Positions 17,898-26,167 of a stretch of 64,000 nt of DNA are shown one piece after another. The stretch lies in contig BTUW01000002.1 of the NCBI GenBank assembly GCA_045863055.1, positions 62,001 through 126,000 on the forward strand, given 5' to 3'. The notes under the pieces are model-generated. The model ran no database searches. It was not told the origin of the DNA and saw only the letters and a list, made by a program, of their open reading frames with translations. The DNA is from UTCHB3 sp008363265 (GTDB taxonomy: Bacteria > Bacteroidota > Ignavibacteria > Ignavibacteriales > Ignavibacteriaceae). A program made the translations under genes and the position numbers. How positions within the stretch are numbered: the stretch's first letter is position 1; every line of letters begins with the position of its first letter.

Positions 17898-19646
17898 TTA
17901 CCTTGAGAGAACCAACTTCAACACCCCGGTGCCCTGAGCCGATGTAATTTTAAGAAAATAAACGCCTGAATTGATATTTCCCACGGAGAGATCATAGCTG
18001 TGCCTGCCGGCTGAAAAACCGTTTTCGCTTCGGGAGATCACCCTCTCACCCGCTGAATTGTAGAGCTCGAAAGTGACAGGTGACGCGACAGACAGCTCAA
18101 AATCAACCCGTGTGGAGGGATTGAACGGATTGGGGTAATTACCCAATATCTTAAATCCGGATGGGAGTGATGCTTCGTCATTTACACTCACTACAGGTAT
18201 CGAATTGAGGGCGGCAAGTGCGTTGATTATCCCCCAGCCATACTCCCTGTTCGGGTTGTTTGCATTGTTGGCTGTCGATTTCAGGGCGGCAGTAAGTTCC
18301 AGGGGGGTGATCCAGGGTCTTTGTGACAGGATCAAAGCGGCAACCCCGGCGGCAATCGGACATGAAAATGAAGTCCCGGAGGAGTAACCATATCCTGTTG
18401 TGGTCCAGGAACTGGCCACCCTGACTCCCTGACCCATCGCCATGATATCCGGCTTTATCCGTCCGTCAGACGTCGGGCCAACGCTCGAAAAATATGCTCT
18501 TGAACCTGTATTGTCGACAGCGCCGACTGCCACAACGCTGTCGCCGTCAGCAGGTGCACCCAAAGTGTTGCGGGTGGCGTGATGGCCTTCATTTCCCGCG
18601 GAAACAAAAACTGCAATTCCCTTGCCCACTGCCAGATCGGCCGCGATCGTTATTCTCGCAGTATTTCCGTCCATGTTCTGCCAGGTATAACTCTGGAAAG
18701 GGGGATCGTATTCAATATAACCGAGGGATGAGGTCACAAGATCAACTCCGATGCTGTCGGCCCACTCTATCGCGGCGATCCAGTTATCCTCTTCAACAGG
18801 GGTTTCACTTTCTGTATTCTCGGTTTTTGCCAGAATATAGGTCGCACCGAAGGCCGGACCAATAAGGCTGCCGGGCTTGTACCCCGCGATCGATGACAGA
18901 ACGTTTGTTCCATGACTTCCCTCGCCCATATCAAGACTGTCGCCGACACCGGGGTCGCCGTTCACAAAATCCCATGTTGCATGGATGTCAAGTCCCTGAA
19001 AAGCTTCGTGGTCAAGACGGTTGAATCCGGCATCAAAGACACCAATCATGACCCCCTGACCGGTTATCCGCAGGTTGTGAAGCGCGGGTACCTGCAGCAT
19101 CTGGTTCTGGGTCAGGCTTGCTCCGTAGTCCATATCGTAGAGAACTTTTGTCCCTCTAAGTGCTTTACCTTCATTTGGCGGTGCAGCCGGTGTTTCAGCC
19201 TTGTATCTCTTGGAGTAGCGGGTAACGAGGTCGATACTGCTAACAAATGGAAGGGCTTCGAGTTTTTTGATATCGGTTTTGGCGACCTTCAAGCTTACGC
19301 TGTTAAGCCACTTCGACTTTCCTTTTATCCTGATCCCCATCTTCTCAATTGAATTCAGATACCCCGCGTAAACGGGAAGATCACTGTTATCAGTGATCTT
19401 ATCGGGTGAAAGGTACTTTTTTCTCCTGTCGATCGAACGTTGTGAGATCAGTTTTTCAGGGGATGAGAGCAGGACTTCGGGAGCAGGGCCTTTATCGGTA
19501 AAAAAGACCCAGCAGACGATCGAATCCTTGTCGGACATCCGTCCCATAACGCTCTCCATCGACCGGGAGAGTTTTGAAGAACTGTGGCTTCCGGAAAAGG
19601 TAAAAAAGGCAATCAGAAGGAATAGAAGGCCGGGGAGTTTTTTCAT
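17898..19646 (-). CDS. T9SS-exported subtilisin-like serine protease
   Basis: 582 residues. An N-terminal signal peptide and propeptide-like region precede an S8 catalytic domain with Asp205 (IGVFDAGF), His245 (GSHGTNV), Asn352 (VSAGN, oxyanion hole) and Ser426 (SGTSFSCP), all present. The C-terminal 80 residues are a T9SS type A sorting domain (GNYPNPFNPSTRVDFEL...GVYFLKITSAQGTGVLKLVL), so the mature enzyme should be released or anchored at the cell surface. Its start overlaps the stop of a close paralogue by 4 bases (ATGA), so the two are one transcription unit and arose by tandem duplication. Confidence 0.95.
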   Translation of the reverse strand: MKKLPGLLFLLIAFFTFSGSHSSSKLSRSMESVMGRMSDKDSIVCWVFFTDKGPAPEVLLSSPEKLISQRSIDRRKKYLSPDKITDNSDLPVYAGYLNSIEKMGIRIKGKSKWLNSVSLKVAKTDIKKLEALPFVSSIDLVTRYSKRYKAETPAAPPNEGKALRGTKVLYDMDYGASLTQNQMLQVPALHNLRITGQGVMIGVFDAGFNRLDHEAFQGLDIHATWDFVNGDPGVGDSLDMGEGSHGTNVLSSIAGYKPGSLIGPAFGATYILAKTENTESETPVEEDNWIAAIEWADSIGVDLVTSSLGYIEYDPPFQSYTWQNMDGNTARITIAADLAVGKGIAVFVSAGNEGHHATRNTLGAPADGDSVVAVGAVDNTGSRAYFSSVGPTSDGRIKPDIMAMGQGVRVASSWTTTGYGYSSGTSFSCPIAAGVAALILSQRPWITPLELTAALKSTANNANNPNREYGWGIINALAALNSIPVVSVNDEASLPSGFKILGNYPNPFNPSTRVDFELSVASPVTFELYNSAGERVISRSENGFSAGRHSYDLSVGNINSGVYFLKITSAQGTGVLKLVLSR

Positions 19647-21358
19647 TTGATCAAACTTATCTTTTGTGAATATACTTTGTCACCGGTGTGCAGGATGACT
19701 ATATAATTACCGGAAGAGAGGCCTCCTCCGTCTATCATTATTTTACTCGTACCGGCGGCAAAAGTTCCTTCAATGACCTGTTTTACCAGTTCGCCGGTAC
19801 TGCTGTATATCATGATCCGCACGAATTTTTCCGTGGGAAGAGTAAAACTCAATGTTGTTGACGGATTGAACGGGTTGGGATAACTGACAAGCGAAATATC
19901 CTCAGGAACCATGCCTGATCCGTCTTTAACCGATACCGGGACATTGTTTATCGCGGCTACGGCATTCATGATCCCCCATCCCATAAGTCTGTCGGGAGCA
20001 TTTGGCTGTGATGCGGTGGACCTTAAAATCTCCCTTACCTGAATTGGTGTCAAACCAGGGTTTTTCTGCAGCATAAAAGCGGCAATTCCCGCTCCGATCG
20101 GACAAGCGAGTGAAGTACCTGATGCGGAGGTATAAACATCCCTTCCGCCGGGAGCGGCTGCATATGTTGCGCTTCCGACAGCCATCATGTCAGGTTTGAT
20201 CCTGCCGTCAACTGTGGGACCCACACTGCTGAAACCGGAACGCATACCCGCGGCTGTGATCGAACCGATCGTGATCACCGAATCACCGTCGGCCGGTGCG
20301 GCGAGAGTGTTCCGGGTGTCGTTCATTCCGTTGTTTCCCGCACTGTTGAAAACGACGATGCCTTTGCTTACGGCAAGATCGGCTCCCTTGGTTATCCTGG
20401 CGGTGTTTCCGTTCATATCCTGCCAGGTATAGCTTGGATACGGGGCATCAAACTCTAAATAAACCAGTGAAGTTGAAGTGACATCCACACCGATCGAATC
20501 AGCCCATTCAGCTGCGGCGATCCAGAAATCCTCTTCAGCCGGGGTTTCCGTGTCGGTATTCTCGGTTTTTGCCAACAGGTAGTGAGCCCTGTAAGCGGTA
20601 CCGATAAGCTGGCCCGGTTTATACCCGCCGATCACCGAGAGAGTAATGGTTCCATGGCTTCCGTTGCCCTGACCACCATCCCCTACATCAGGATCTCCGT
20701 TCACAAAATCCCATGTGGCCACAATTCTAAGCGAGTCGAAAACCTCATGCGCAAGATTATTGAAACCGGCATCCATAAGGCAGATGAAAACACCCGATCC
20801 GTCGTAACCCATGTCATGCGCGGCCGGGATCTGCTGTGGGAGAAGCTGGGCAAGCGACTGCCCGTAATCAAGTGCGGCCGGTGACATCAGTGATAGATCT
20901 GCCGGTCCGGTGATCATACTGTTTTTAACCGTGCCGGGGGTGCTGCCCTTGGCTACCATGCCGATCGATTTCACAAAAGGTAACCTTCCAAGACTGTAAA
21001 GCCCTTCCCTGTCTGTTGTAACAGTAACAGAATTGAACCACTTCGATCTGCTTATGATCCTGAAGCCATTCTGTTCAATTGTTTCGAGGTAAGGTGTCCA
21101 CACCGGAAGATCGGTCTCATTTATCGAACTCCCTCTCTTCATCCTTCTCTCAATGGCACGTTGGCTCAGAAATTTTTCAGGACTTCCAAGAAGATACTGA
21201 TTACCGCCTTTGTCGGCAAGATCAACCCACACTTTCACTGTTCCTCCTGCACTGGAGGATATCCAGGAGTTCAATGCCGGGGAGAACTTACTGACCACAC
21301 TGTTCTGCCCGAAAAGCATAACAGGCAGGGCTATGAATAAAAAGAGTTTCAGTTTCAT
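19643..21358 (-). CDS. T9SS-exported subtilisin-like serine protease (paralogue)
   Basis: 571 residues from ATG 21358, which gives a clean signal peptide (MKLKLFLFIALPVMLFGQ); a longer frame to 21409 would overlap metG. The S8 triad is complete: Asp196 (CLMDAGF), His235 (GSHGTIT), Ser416 (SGTSLACP), with Asn342 (NSAGN). The C-terminus carries a T9SS sorting domain (SYPNPFNPSTTLSFTLP...GNYIVILHTGDKVYSQKISLIK). It is strongly similar to the downstream gene across the whole catalytic domain (for example DFVNGDP.VGD, LLAKTENT.TETP.EED.WIAA.EWADSIGVD). It starts one base after the metG stop. Confidence 0.95.
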   Translation of the reverse strand: MKLKLFLFIALPVMLFGQNSVVSKFSPALNSWISSSAGGTVKVWVDLADKGGNQYLLGSPEKFLSQRAIERRMKRGSSINETDLPVWTPYLETIEQNGFRIISRSKWFNSVTVTTDREGLYSLGRLPFVKSIGMVAKGSTPGTVKNSMITGPADLSLMSPAALDYGQSLAQLLPQQIPAAHDMGYDGSGVFICLMDAGFNNLAHEVFDSLRIVATWDFVNGDPDVGDGGQGNGSHGTITLSVIGGYKPGQLIGTAYRAHYLLAKTENTDTETPAEEDFWIAAAEWADSIGVDVTSTSLVYLEFDAPYPSYTWQDMNGNTARITKGADLAVSKGIVVFNSAGNNGMNDTRNTLAAPADGDSVITIGSITAAGMRSGFSSVGPTVDGRIKPDMMAVGSATYAAAPGGRDVYTSASGTSLACPIGAGIAAFMLQKNPGLTPIQVREILRSTASQPNAPDRLMGWGIMNAVAAINNVPVSVKDGSGMVPEDISLVSYPNPFNPSTTLSFTLPTEKFVRIMIYSSTGELVKQVIEGTFAAGTSKIMIDGGGLSSGNYIVILHTGDKVYSQKISLIK

Positions 21359-21359
21359 G

Positions 21360-23417
21360 CTACTTGACCTTTGTTCCGTTCTTGATGAGGGTATCCACTT
21401 CAAGAACATTTAAACCACCGTCAGGGGTTTCAACTGCGAGTATCATTCCCTGCGATTCAAGACCCATAAGTTTGGCAGGTTTAAGATTGGCGACAACCAC
21501 AACTTTTTTACCGATCAATTCTTCAGGTTCGTATGATTTCCCGATGCCGGCTATGACCTGTCTTCTCTCTTTACCGAATGAAACCTGCACGCGGATCAGT
21601 TTATCGCTTTTCTTTACCCTCTCGGCTTCGACTATCTCGGCCACACGCAGATCGGTTTCAAAGAAACGGTCGATGGAAACCGGCTCGAGCTTTTCAAAAT
21701 CTGATTCCTCAGCAATCTCAGGAGCGGTTTTCTGCTTGATTTCTTCAATGGTTGAGTCTTCGATCTTCCTGAAAAGTATCTCAGGAGTGCCAAGTTCTTC
21801 TCCTTCAGCCAGGGAAAGCTTCCCGCTGTTCATCCATGCGGTTGAACGCTTGTTGAGCATTTTTAGAATCTTCTGCGAGGTTGCCGGTATCACAGGCATA
21901 AAGAGAACACCGAGTGTGTAAATGGTCTGCAGACAGAGGTGAAGTGTTGTTGAGCACCTTTCCCTGTCGGACTTCAAGGTTTTCCAGGGTTCGGAATCAT
22001 TGAAATATTTATTTCCCGCCCTTGCCAGGTTCATGATCTCAAGCGATGCGTCCTTGAATTTGTAGAGTTCCATCAGACCGGCAATCTTACCCGGGTGACC
22101 CTCAAGAAGGTTCAGGAGTTCATCGTCCCTCTCATCAAGATTATAAAGTGCCGGAACCTTCCCTTCGAAATTCTTGTGAATGAAGGTCAATGTTCTGTTC
22201 ACAAAATTACCGAGAATATCCGCAAGTTCGTTGTTGTGCTTTGCCTGAAAATCCTTCCAGGAGAAATCGGTATCCCGGTACTCTGGGAGGTTCATGGTGA
22301 GGGTATACCTCAGGGAGTCGGCCTCAAAGTTGTTGAGGAAGTCAATCACATCGATGCCCCACTTCCTGCTCTTGGAAAACTTTTTTCCCTCGAAGTTTAA
22401 AAACTCATTTGCGGGGACGTTTTGTGGGAGCACAAACTTGTCGCCATGCCTGTCGTTCCAGGCCATCAGCATCGCGGGGAATATGATCGTGTGGAAAACG
22501 ATATTGTCTTTACCAATAAAAGCCACGTATTTGGTGTCGGGATTCTGCCAGTAGTCACGCCAGCCTTCCTCCTCACCTCGCTGTTTAAAGAGCTCTTTGG
22601 TGGCGGAAATGTAGCCGAGCACAGCCTCAAACCAAACGTAAAGAACCTTGTTATCCACACTGTTCAATGGGAGCTTCACTCCCCAGTCGAGGTCTCTTGT
22701 AATGGCTCTGTCCTGAAGTCCGGCGGTGAACCATCCTTTGCAATATTGAAGAACGTTCTCCTTCCAGCCGTAGGTTTCATCCATTTCAGCCACATACTTC
22801 TCCAGCCTCTCCTGAAATTTGCCGAACGGGAAGAACCAGTGGGAGGTCTCCTTTAGTTCCGGCCTTTCCCCCGATATTTTACTAACGGGGTTGATCAGTT
22901 CGGAAGGGTCGTAGAGGGCGCCGCAGTTTTCACATTCATCGCTTCGCGCGCTCTCATTGCCGCACTTTGGACATGTCCCCTCGACGTATCTGTCGGGCAG
23001 AAACATCTGGCGGGAATTGTCATAGAACTGCATCGACTTTTTCTCAACCAGCAGTCCGCTGTTGTAATAATCAAGGAAGAAATCGGTGGCAGTTTTATGA
23101 TGTTCGGGAATGCTTGTTCTGCTGTAAATATCGAAACTCATCCCGAAGCGGTTGAAAGATTCTTTGTTTATGGTGTGAAATCTGTCAATTATTACATTCG
23201 GGCTGACCTTCTCGTTGTCAGCTGTGATCGTGATCGGAACCCCGTGTTCATCCGATCCGCAAATAAATAGTATATCGCGGCCCTGCAAGCGCTGGTATCT
23301 CACATAAATATCCGCGGGCAAGTAAGCTCCCGCCAGGTGGCCAAGATGTATCGGTCCGTTCGCGTAAGGAAGTGCGGCAGTGACCAATATCTTTTCGTGA
23401 CTCAATATCTTTTCCAA
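21360..23417 (-). CDS. metG: Methionyl-tRNA synthetase with C-terminal tRNA-binding domain
   Basis: 685 residues. Class I catalytic core with HLGH (24-27), zinc-binding CPKC...CENC knuckles, the KFSKSRKW form of KMSKS, and a C-terminal EMAP/Trbp111-like domain (about 580-685; DLRVAEIVEAERVKKSDKLIRVQV...NLKPAKLMGLESQGMILA) that improves tRNA binding and dimerisation. The start is a TTG at 23417; no ATG exists upstream of the conserved ILVTAALPYANGPIHLGH. Two secreted proteases follow on the same strand with a one-base gap, an odd partnership for a housekeeping enzyme. Confidence 0.97.
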   Translation of the reverse strand: MEKILSHEKILVTAALPYANGPIHLGHLAGAYLPADIYVRYQRLQGRDILFICGSDEHGVPITITADNEKVSPNVIIDRFHTINKESFNRFGMSFDIYSRTSIPEHHKTATDFFLDYYNSGLLVEKKSMQFYDNSRQMFLPDRYVEGTCPKCGNESARSDECENCGALYDPSELINPVSKISGERPELKETSHWFFPFGKFQERLEKYVAEMDETYGWKENVLQYCKGWFTAGLQDRAITRDLDWGVKLPLNSVDNKVLYVWFEAVLGYISATKELFKQRGEEEGWRDYWQNPDTKYVAFIGKDNIVFHTIIFPAMLMAWNDRHGDKFVLPQNVPANEFLNFEGKKFSKSRKWGIDVIDFLNNFEADSLRYTLTMNLPEYRDTDFSWKDFQAKHNNELADILGNFVNRTLTFIHKNFEGKVPALYNLDERDDELLNLLEGHPGKIAGLMELYKFKDASLEIMNLARAGNKYFNDSEPWKTLKSDRERCSTTLHLCLQTIYTLGVLFMPVIPATSQKILKMLNKRSTAWMNSGKLSLAEGEELGTPEILFRKIEDSTIEEIKQKTAPEIAEESDFEKLEPVSIDRFFETDLRVAEIVEAERVKKSDKLIRVQVSFGKERRQVIAGIGKSYEPEELIGKKVVVVANLKPAKLMGLESQGMILAVETPDGGLNVLEVDTLIKNGTKVK

Positions 23418-23471
23418 AATTTTGTTTTTAAAACATTAAATATACTGATTTTATGGCCAATGGTTTAAAAC

Positions 23472-23504
23472 AAAAAGGCTGACTCAAACGAATGAGGCAG
23501 CCTT
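23472..23504 (-). terminator. Intrinsic terminator of the OmpA-family gene
   Basis: On the minus strand the stem AAGGCTG/CAGCCTT with an inner CTCA/TGAG pairing is followed by five T. It lies about 20 bases after the ompA-like stop at 23526. Confidence 0.85.
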
Positions 23505-23525
23505 TTCAAAAGGGTAAAATGCTGT

Positions 23526-25325
23526 TTAGTTGAGTACTTTAAACTCAACTCTTCTGTTCATTGCCCTGCCTTCAGCAGTTCCGTTATCTGCAACGGGTAC
23601 CGAGGAACCGTAACCACGGGTGGTTAGTCTTGCTCCGTCAACTCCCCTTTCGATAAGGTAAGTCTTAACTGCTTCAGCTCTTCTCTCCGAGAGTGGCTGA
23701 TTGTTCGACTCGGAACCGACTGCGTCAGTGTGTCCACCTATCTCGATCATCATACCGGGGTTCGACACGAGTATCTGAGCAGCATGGTTAAGTATCGGAT
23801 ACGATTCAGGACGAAGCTTGGCCGAGTTGAAATCGAAATTTACACCGTAAAGAACCCAACTCTGTGTCTGGTCTTTACCCGAGTATTTCTGGATCATATC
23901 CTCGATCTTGTTGTAATCGATCGGATCGCTCTGGTATTTCTTTACGATTTCTTCGATCTTGGCATAGTCGACAGGTTCATAATTGCCGGAAGGCTTGTCG
24001 TCTTTGGCAGGGTCTTTATCCTTGTCTTTGCCTTTATCATCCTTGGACACGAGATCCTGATCCTTGGCGATCTTCAAACCGTCATAAACAGGAATACCTG
24101 TAGCCTTGTCGCCTCTGTCGAGATAGAGGTTAAAACCGGCACTAAAGGTCATGTAGCTGTCATACGGTCCGCCGAGGAATCCGCCAACAGGCGATGACAT
24201 GTCGATCAGACCGTCAAGTCTGTCGTGCGAAACTGTGTTATAGGCAACTTCAGTGGTAAGAGACCAGCTCTCATCGAATAGTTTCCAGTCGGCACCAAGT
24301 ATCAGATTGAAACCGTAATCAAGCTGCCACTCACCGTCTTTAATAGAAAGTGTGGTTGGTTTGTTCACGGCATAACCATAAAGGCTGCCACCGAGACCGA
24401 TGTATGGAGTAACAGGCTCATAAGGGAGGAATTTGTAGAGAACATCGATCTGGCCATTGATCATGTCAGTGCTCTGTCCCTTCTGTGAACCGGGCATATG
24501 AGCGTAGGATGGCTTCAGTCTTATAGATGTATATTCATTGAATTTCTTTGAAATGTAGGCATATCCACCATAGCCGAATTCCTGTCCAAGTTCATCCGTA
24601 CCGGCGAAGCGTGGATAGAGAAAACCGAAACCATACTCCCAGCTGTTCGCGTAAACGGGATATCTGTCGATCAGAGCAGGGGTCTTGTCTTTCAGGTCAG
24701 CACCCGGGAAGAACTTGCTTTTCGGCCCAAAGCCGAAGTTATAGAGTACTCCGAGACCGAAGTTCATGTAAGAGTCACGTCTGCCACCAAGCATACCGCC
24801 GATGAGGCCATTAGTACCGTCGAGGCGGTCGTTGGTCATCGAGTGATAGCTGATCTCGGCATTGAGGTCCCAGTTATCAGCTATCAGATTCTTGAACACA
24901 AGGCCAAATCCGAGGTCGGTTGAGTAGTCAAGCACTGTTTCTGCTTTTCCGTCAACAGGATCATTCATTTTCTGGGCGAACCCGGCCAGACCGAATGAAA
25001 GGTATGGCACAACACTGTATTCAGGGATGAAGTAATAGTTAAGCGCGAAACCAAGCCCGAAAAGATCAGAAGTGCTTTTCTTGGCGGATTGTGACTCCAA
25101 ATGAGTATAGAACGGTTTAACCCTTAACCCAACATGTTCTGACATGTCGAGCTGAAGGCTCGCATAACCACTTATATTAAATTCTTTACCACCGGCATCT
25201 GTACCTATCAGTCTTGGATAGGTCGCACCGAGACCGAAACGCCACTGGTCTGTGTAAACCTGGCTGAATGTCTCAAAGGAAAGCATTAAAAATGACACGG
25301 ACAAGAGAAACAATAACCTTTTCAT
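23526..25325 (-). CDS. OmpA-family outer-membrane protein with duplicated N-terminal barrel
   Basis: 599 residues. After a signal peptide (MKRLLFLLSVSFLMLSFETFSQ) come two related beta-barrel-like domains of about 200 residues each: WRFGLGATYPRLIGTDAGGKEF... and WEYGFGFLYPRFAGTDELGQEF..., both ending in (L/M)(L/D)GG(M/F)LGG.YDSYM..(G/A)F-type strands. A charged Lys/Asp linker (about 415-440) and two short repeats (VDYAKIEEIVKKYQ, IDYNKIEDMIQKYS) lead to a C-terminal OmpA peptidoglycan-binding domain (about 485-599; GVNFDFNSAKLRPESYPILN...GGHTDAVGSESNNQPLSERRAEAVKTYL...GYG.S.P...R..NRRVEF). It should tether the outer membrane to the cell wall. It has its own terminator. Confidence 0.92.
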   Translation of the reverse strand: MKRLLFLLSVSFLMLSFETFSQVYTDQWRFGLGATYPRLIGTDAGGKEFNISGYASLQLDMSEHVGLRVKPFYTHLESQSAKKSTSDLFGLGFALNYYFIPEYSVVPYLSFGLAGFAQKMNDPVDGKAETVLDYSTDLGFGLVFKNLIADNWDLNAEISYHSMTNDRLDGTNGLIGGMLGGRRDSYMNFGLGVLYNFGFGPKSKFFPGADLKDKTPALIDRYPVYANSWEYGFGFLYPRFAGTDELGQEFGYGGYAYISKKFNEYTSIRLKPSYAHMPGSQKGQSTDMINGQIDVLYKFLPYEPVTPYIGLGGSLYGYAVNKPTTLSIKDGEWQLDYGFNLILGADWKLFDESWSLTTEVAYNTVSHDRLDGLIDMSSPVGGFLGGPYDSYMTFSAGFNLYLDRGDKATGIPVYDGLKIAKDQDLVSKDDKGKDKDKDPAKDDKPSGNYEPVDYAKIEEIVKKYQSDPIDYNKIEDMIQKYSGKDQTQSWVLYGVNFDFNSAKLRPESYPILNHAAQILVSNPGMMIEIGGHTDAVGSESNNQPLSERRAEAVKTYLIERGVDGARLTTRGYGSSVPVADNGTAEGRAMNRRVEFKVLN

Positions 25326-25533
25326 GCCTGGAATTTCCTATTTTTATCAATACAACTGTATAATTTAATAAAATTCGCACCCTTAACAAAGAAATTTTTG
25401 ATTTCGGGATAAAGTTTTTACCGATTAACTCTTTTTTTTTCATGGAATTAATAAGATTACTTAAATCTTTCGGTAAAGTAACGTAAGAAGGCACTCCTGA
25501 CTGCCCAACTTTTTCTATTTATTATTTTTTCAT

Positions 25534-25541
25534 TATATTTG
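25534..25541 (+). promoter_or_regulatory. Bacteroidota-type -7 box (TATATTTG) of tRNA-Pro
   Basis: An exact match to TAnnTTTG located 14 bases before the mature 5' end of the tRNA, which is the right distance for a short leader. A T-rich -33 region (TTTTCTATTT, 25511-25520) lies upstream but is not an exact TTTG. Confidence 0.5.
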
Positions 25542-25554
25542 GAGTCTGAATTTT

Positions 25555-25632
25555 CGGGGTGTAGCGCAGCCCGGTTAGCGCGCTTCGTTCGGGACGAAGA
25601 GGTCGAGAGTTCAAATCCCTCCACCCCGACCA
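25555..25632 (+). tRNA. tRNA-Pro (anticodon CGG)
   Basis: A complete cloverleaf: acceptor CGGGGTG (25555-25561) pairs with CACCCCG (25622-25628); the D-arm is closed by GCGC/GCGC; the anticodon stem CTTCG/CGAAG encloses loop TTCGGGA with anticodon CGG at 25590-25592; the T-loop TTCAAAT is canonical; discriminator A and an encoded CCA end at 25632. It reads the proline codon CCG. Confidence 0.96.
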
Positions 25633-25654
25633 ACCAATCACAAAATGTAGTTCC

Positions 25655-26152
25655 ATGGCATCCAATCATTCCTTTGATATTGTATCAGAAGTTGATTTTC
25701 AGGAGGTTGACAACGCCGTCAATCAGGCCCTGAAAGAGATCACTCAGAGATACGACTTAAAAGATTCACATACCACTATTGAATTGTCCAAAAAGGACAA
25801 GAGCATCTCGATTCATACAAAAGACGATTATTCGCTGAAACAGGGCATCGACATTCTCCAGACAAAATTCATCAGGAGAGGGATGTCGATAAAAGTGTTG
25901 AAAGTGAATGAGGCTGAAGCTGCCTCCGGAGGGACGCTTCGTGTGAAGATCGACCTCAGAAGCGGCATTTCAAAAGAAGATGCAAAAGAGATCACTAAAC
26001 TGATTAAAGATTCAAAACTGAAAGTTAACGCGCAGATACAGGACGAACAGGTCAGGGTAACCGGCGCGAAGATCGATGATCTGCAGGCGGTTCAGCAGAT
26101 GATCAAAGATCACGACTTCCCTTTCCCCGTTCAGTTCGTCAACTACAAATAA
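25655..26152 (+). CDS. yajQ: YajQ-family nucleotide/c-di-GMP-binding protein
   Basis: 165 residues, full length for the family, with the characteristic start SFDIVSEVDFQEVDNAVNQALKEI..RYD(L/F)K and end VQQMIKDHDFPFPVQFVNYK. YajQ proteins have two ferredoxin-like domains; some members bind c-di-GMP and influence gene expression, but the cellular role here is unknown. The gene starts 22 bases after the tRNA-Pro CCA, so the tRNA promoter may drive both. Confidence 0.95.
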   Translation: MASNHSFDIVSEVDFQEVDNAVNQALKEITQRYDLKDSHTTIELSKKDKSISIHTKDDYSLKQGIDILQTKFIRRGMSIKVLKVNEAEAASGGTLRVKIDLRSGISKEDAKEITKLIKDSKLKVNAQIQDEQVRVTGAKIDDLQAVQQMIKDHDFPFPVQFVNYK

Positions 26153-26167
26153 TTACTCTTTAATTTT

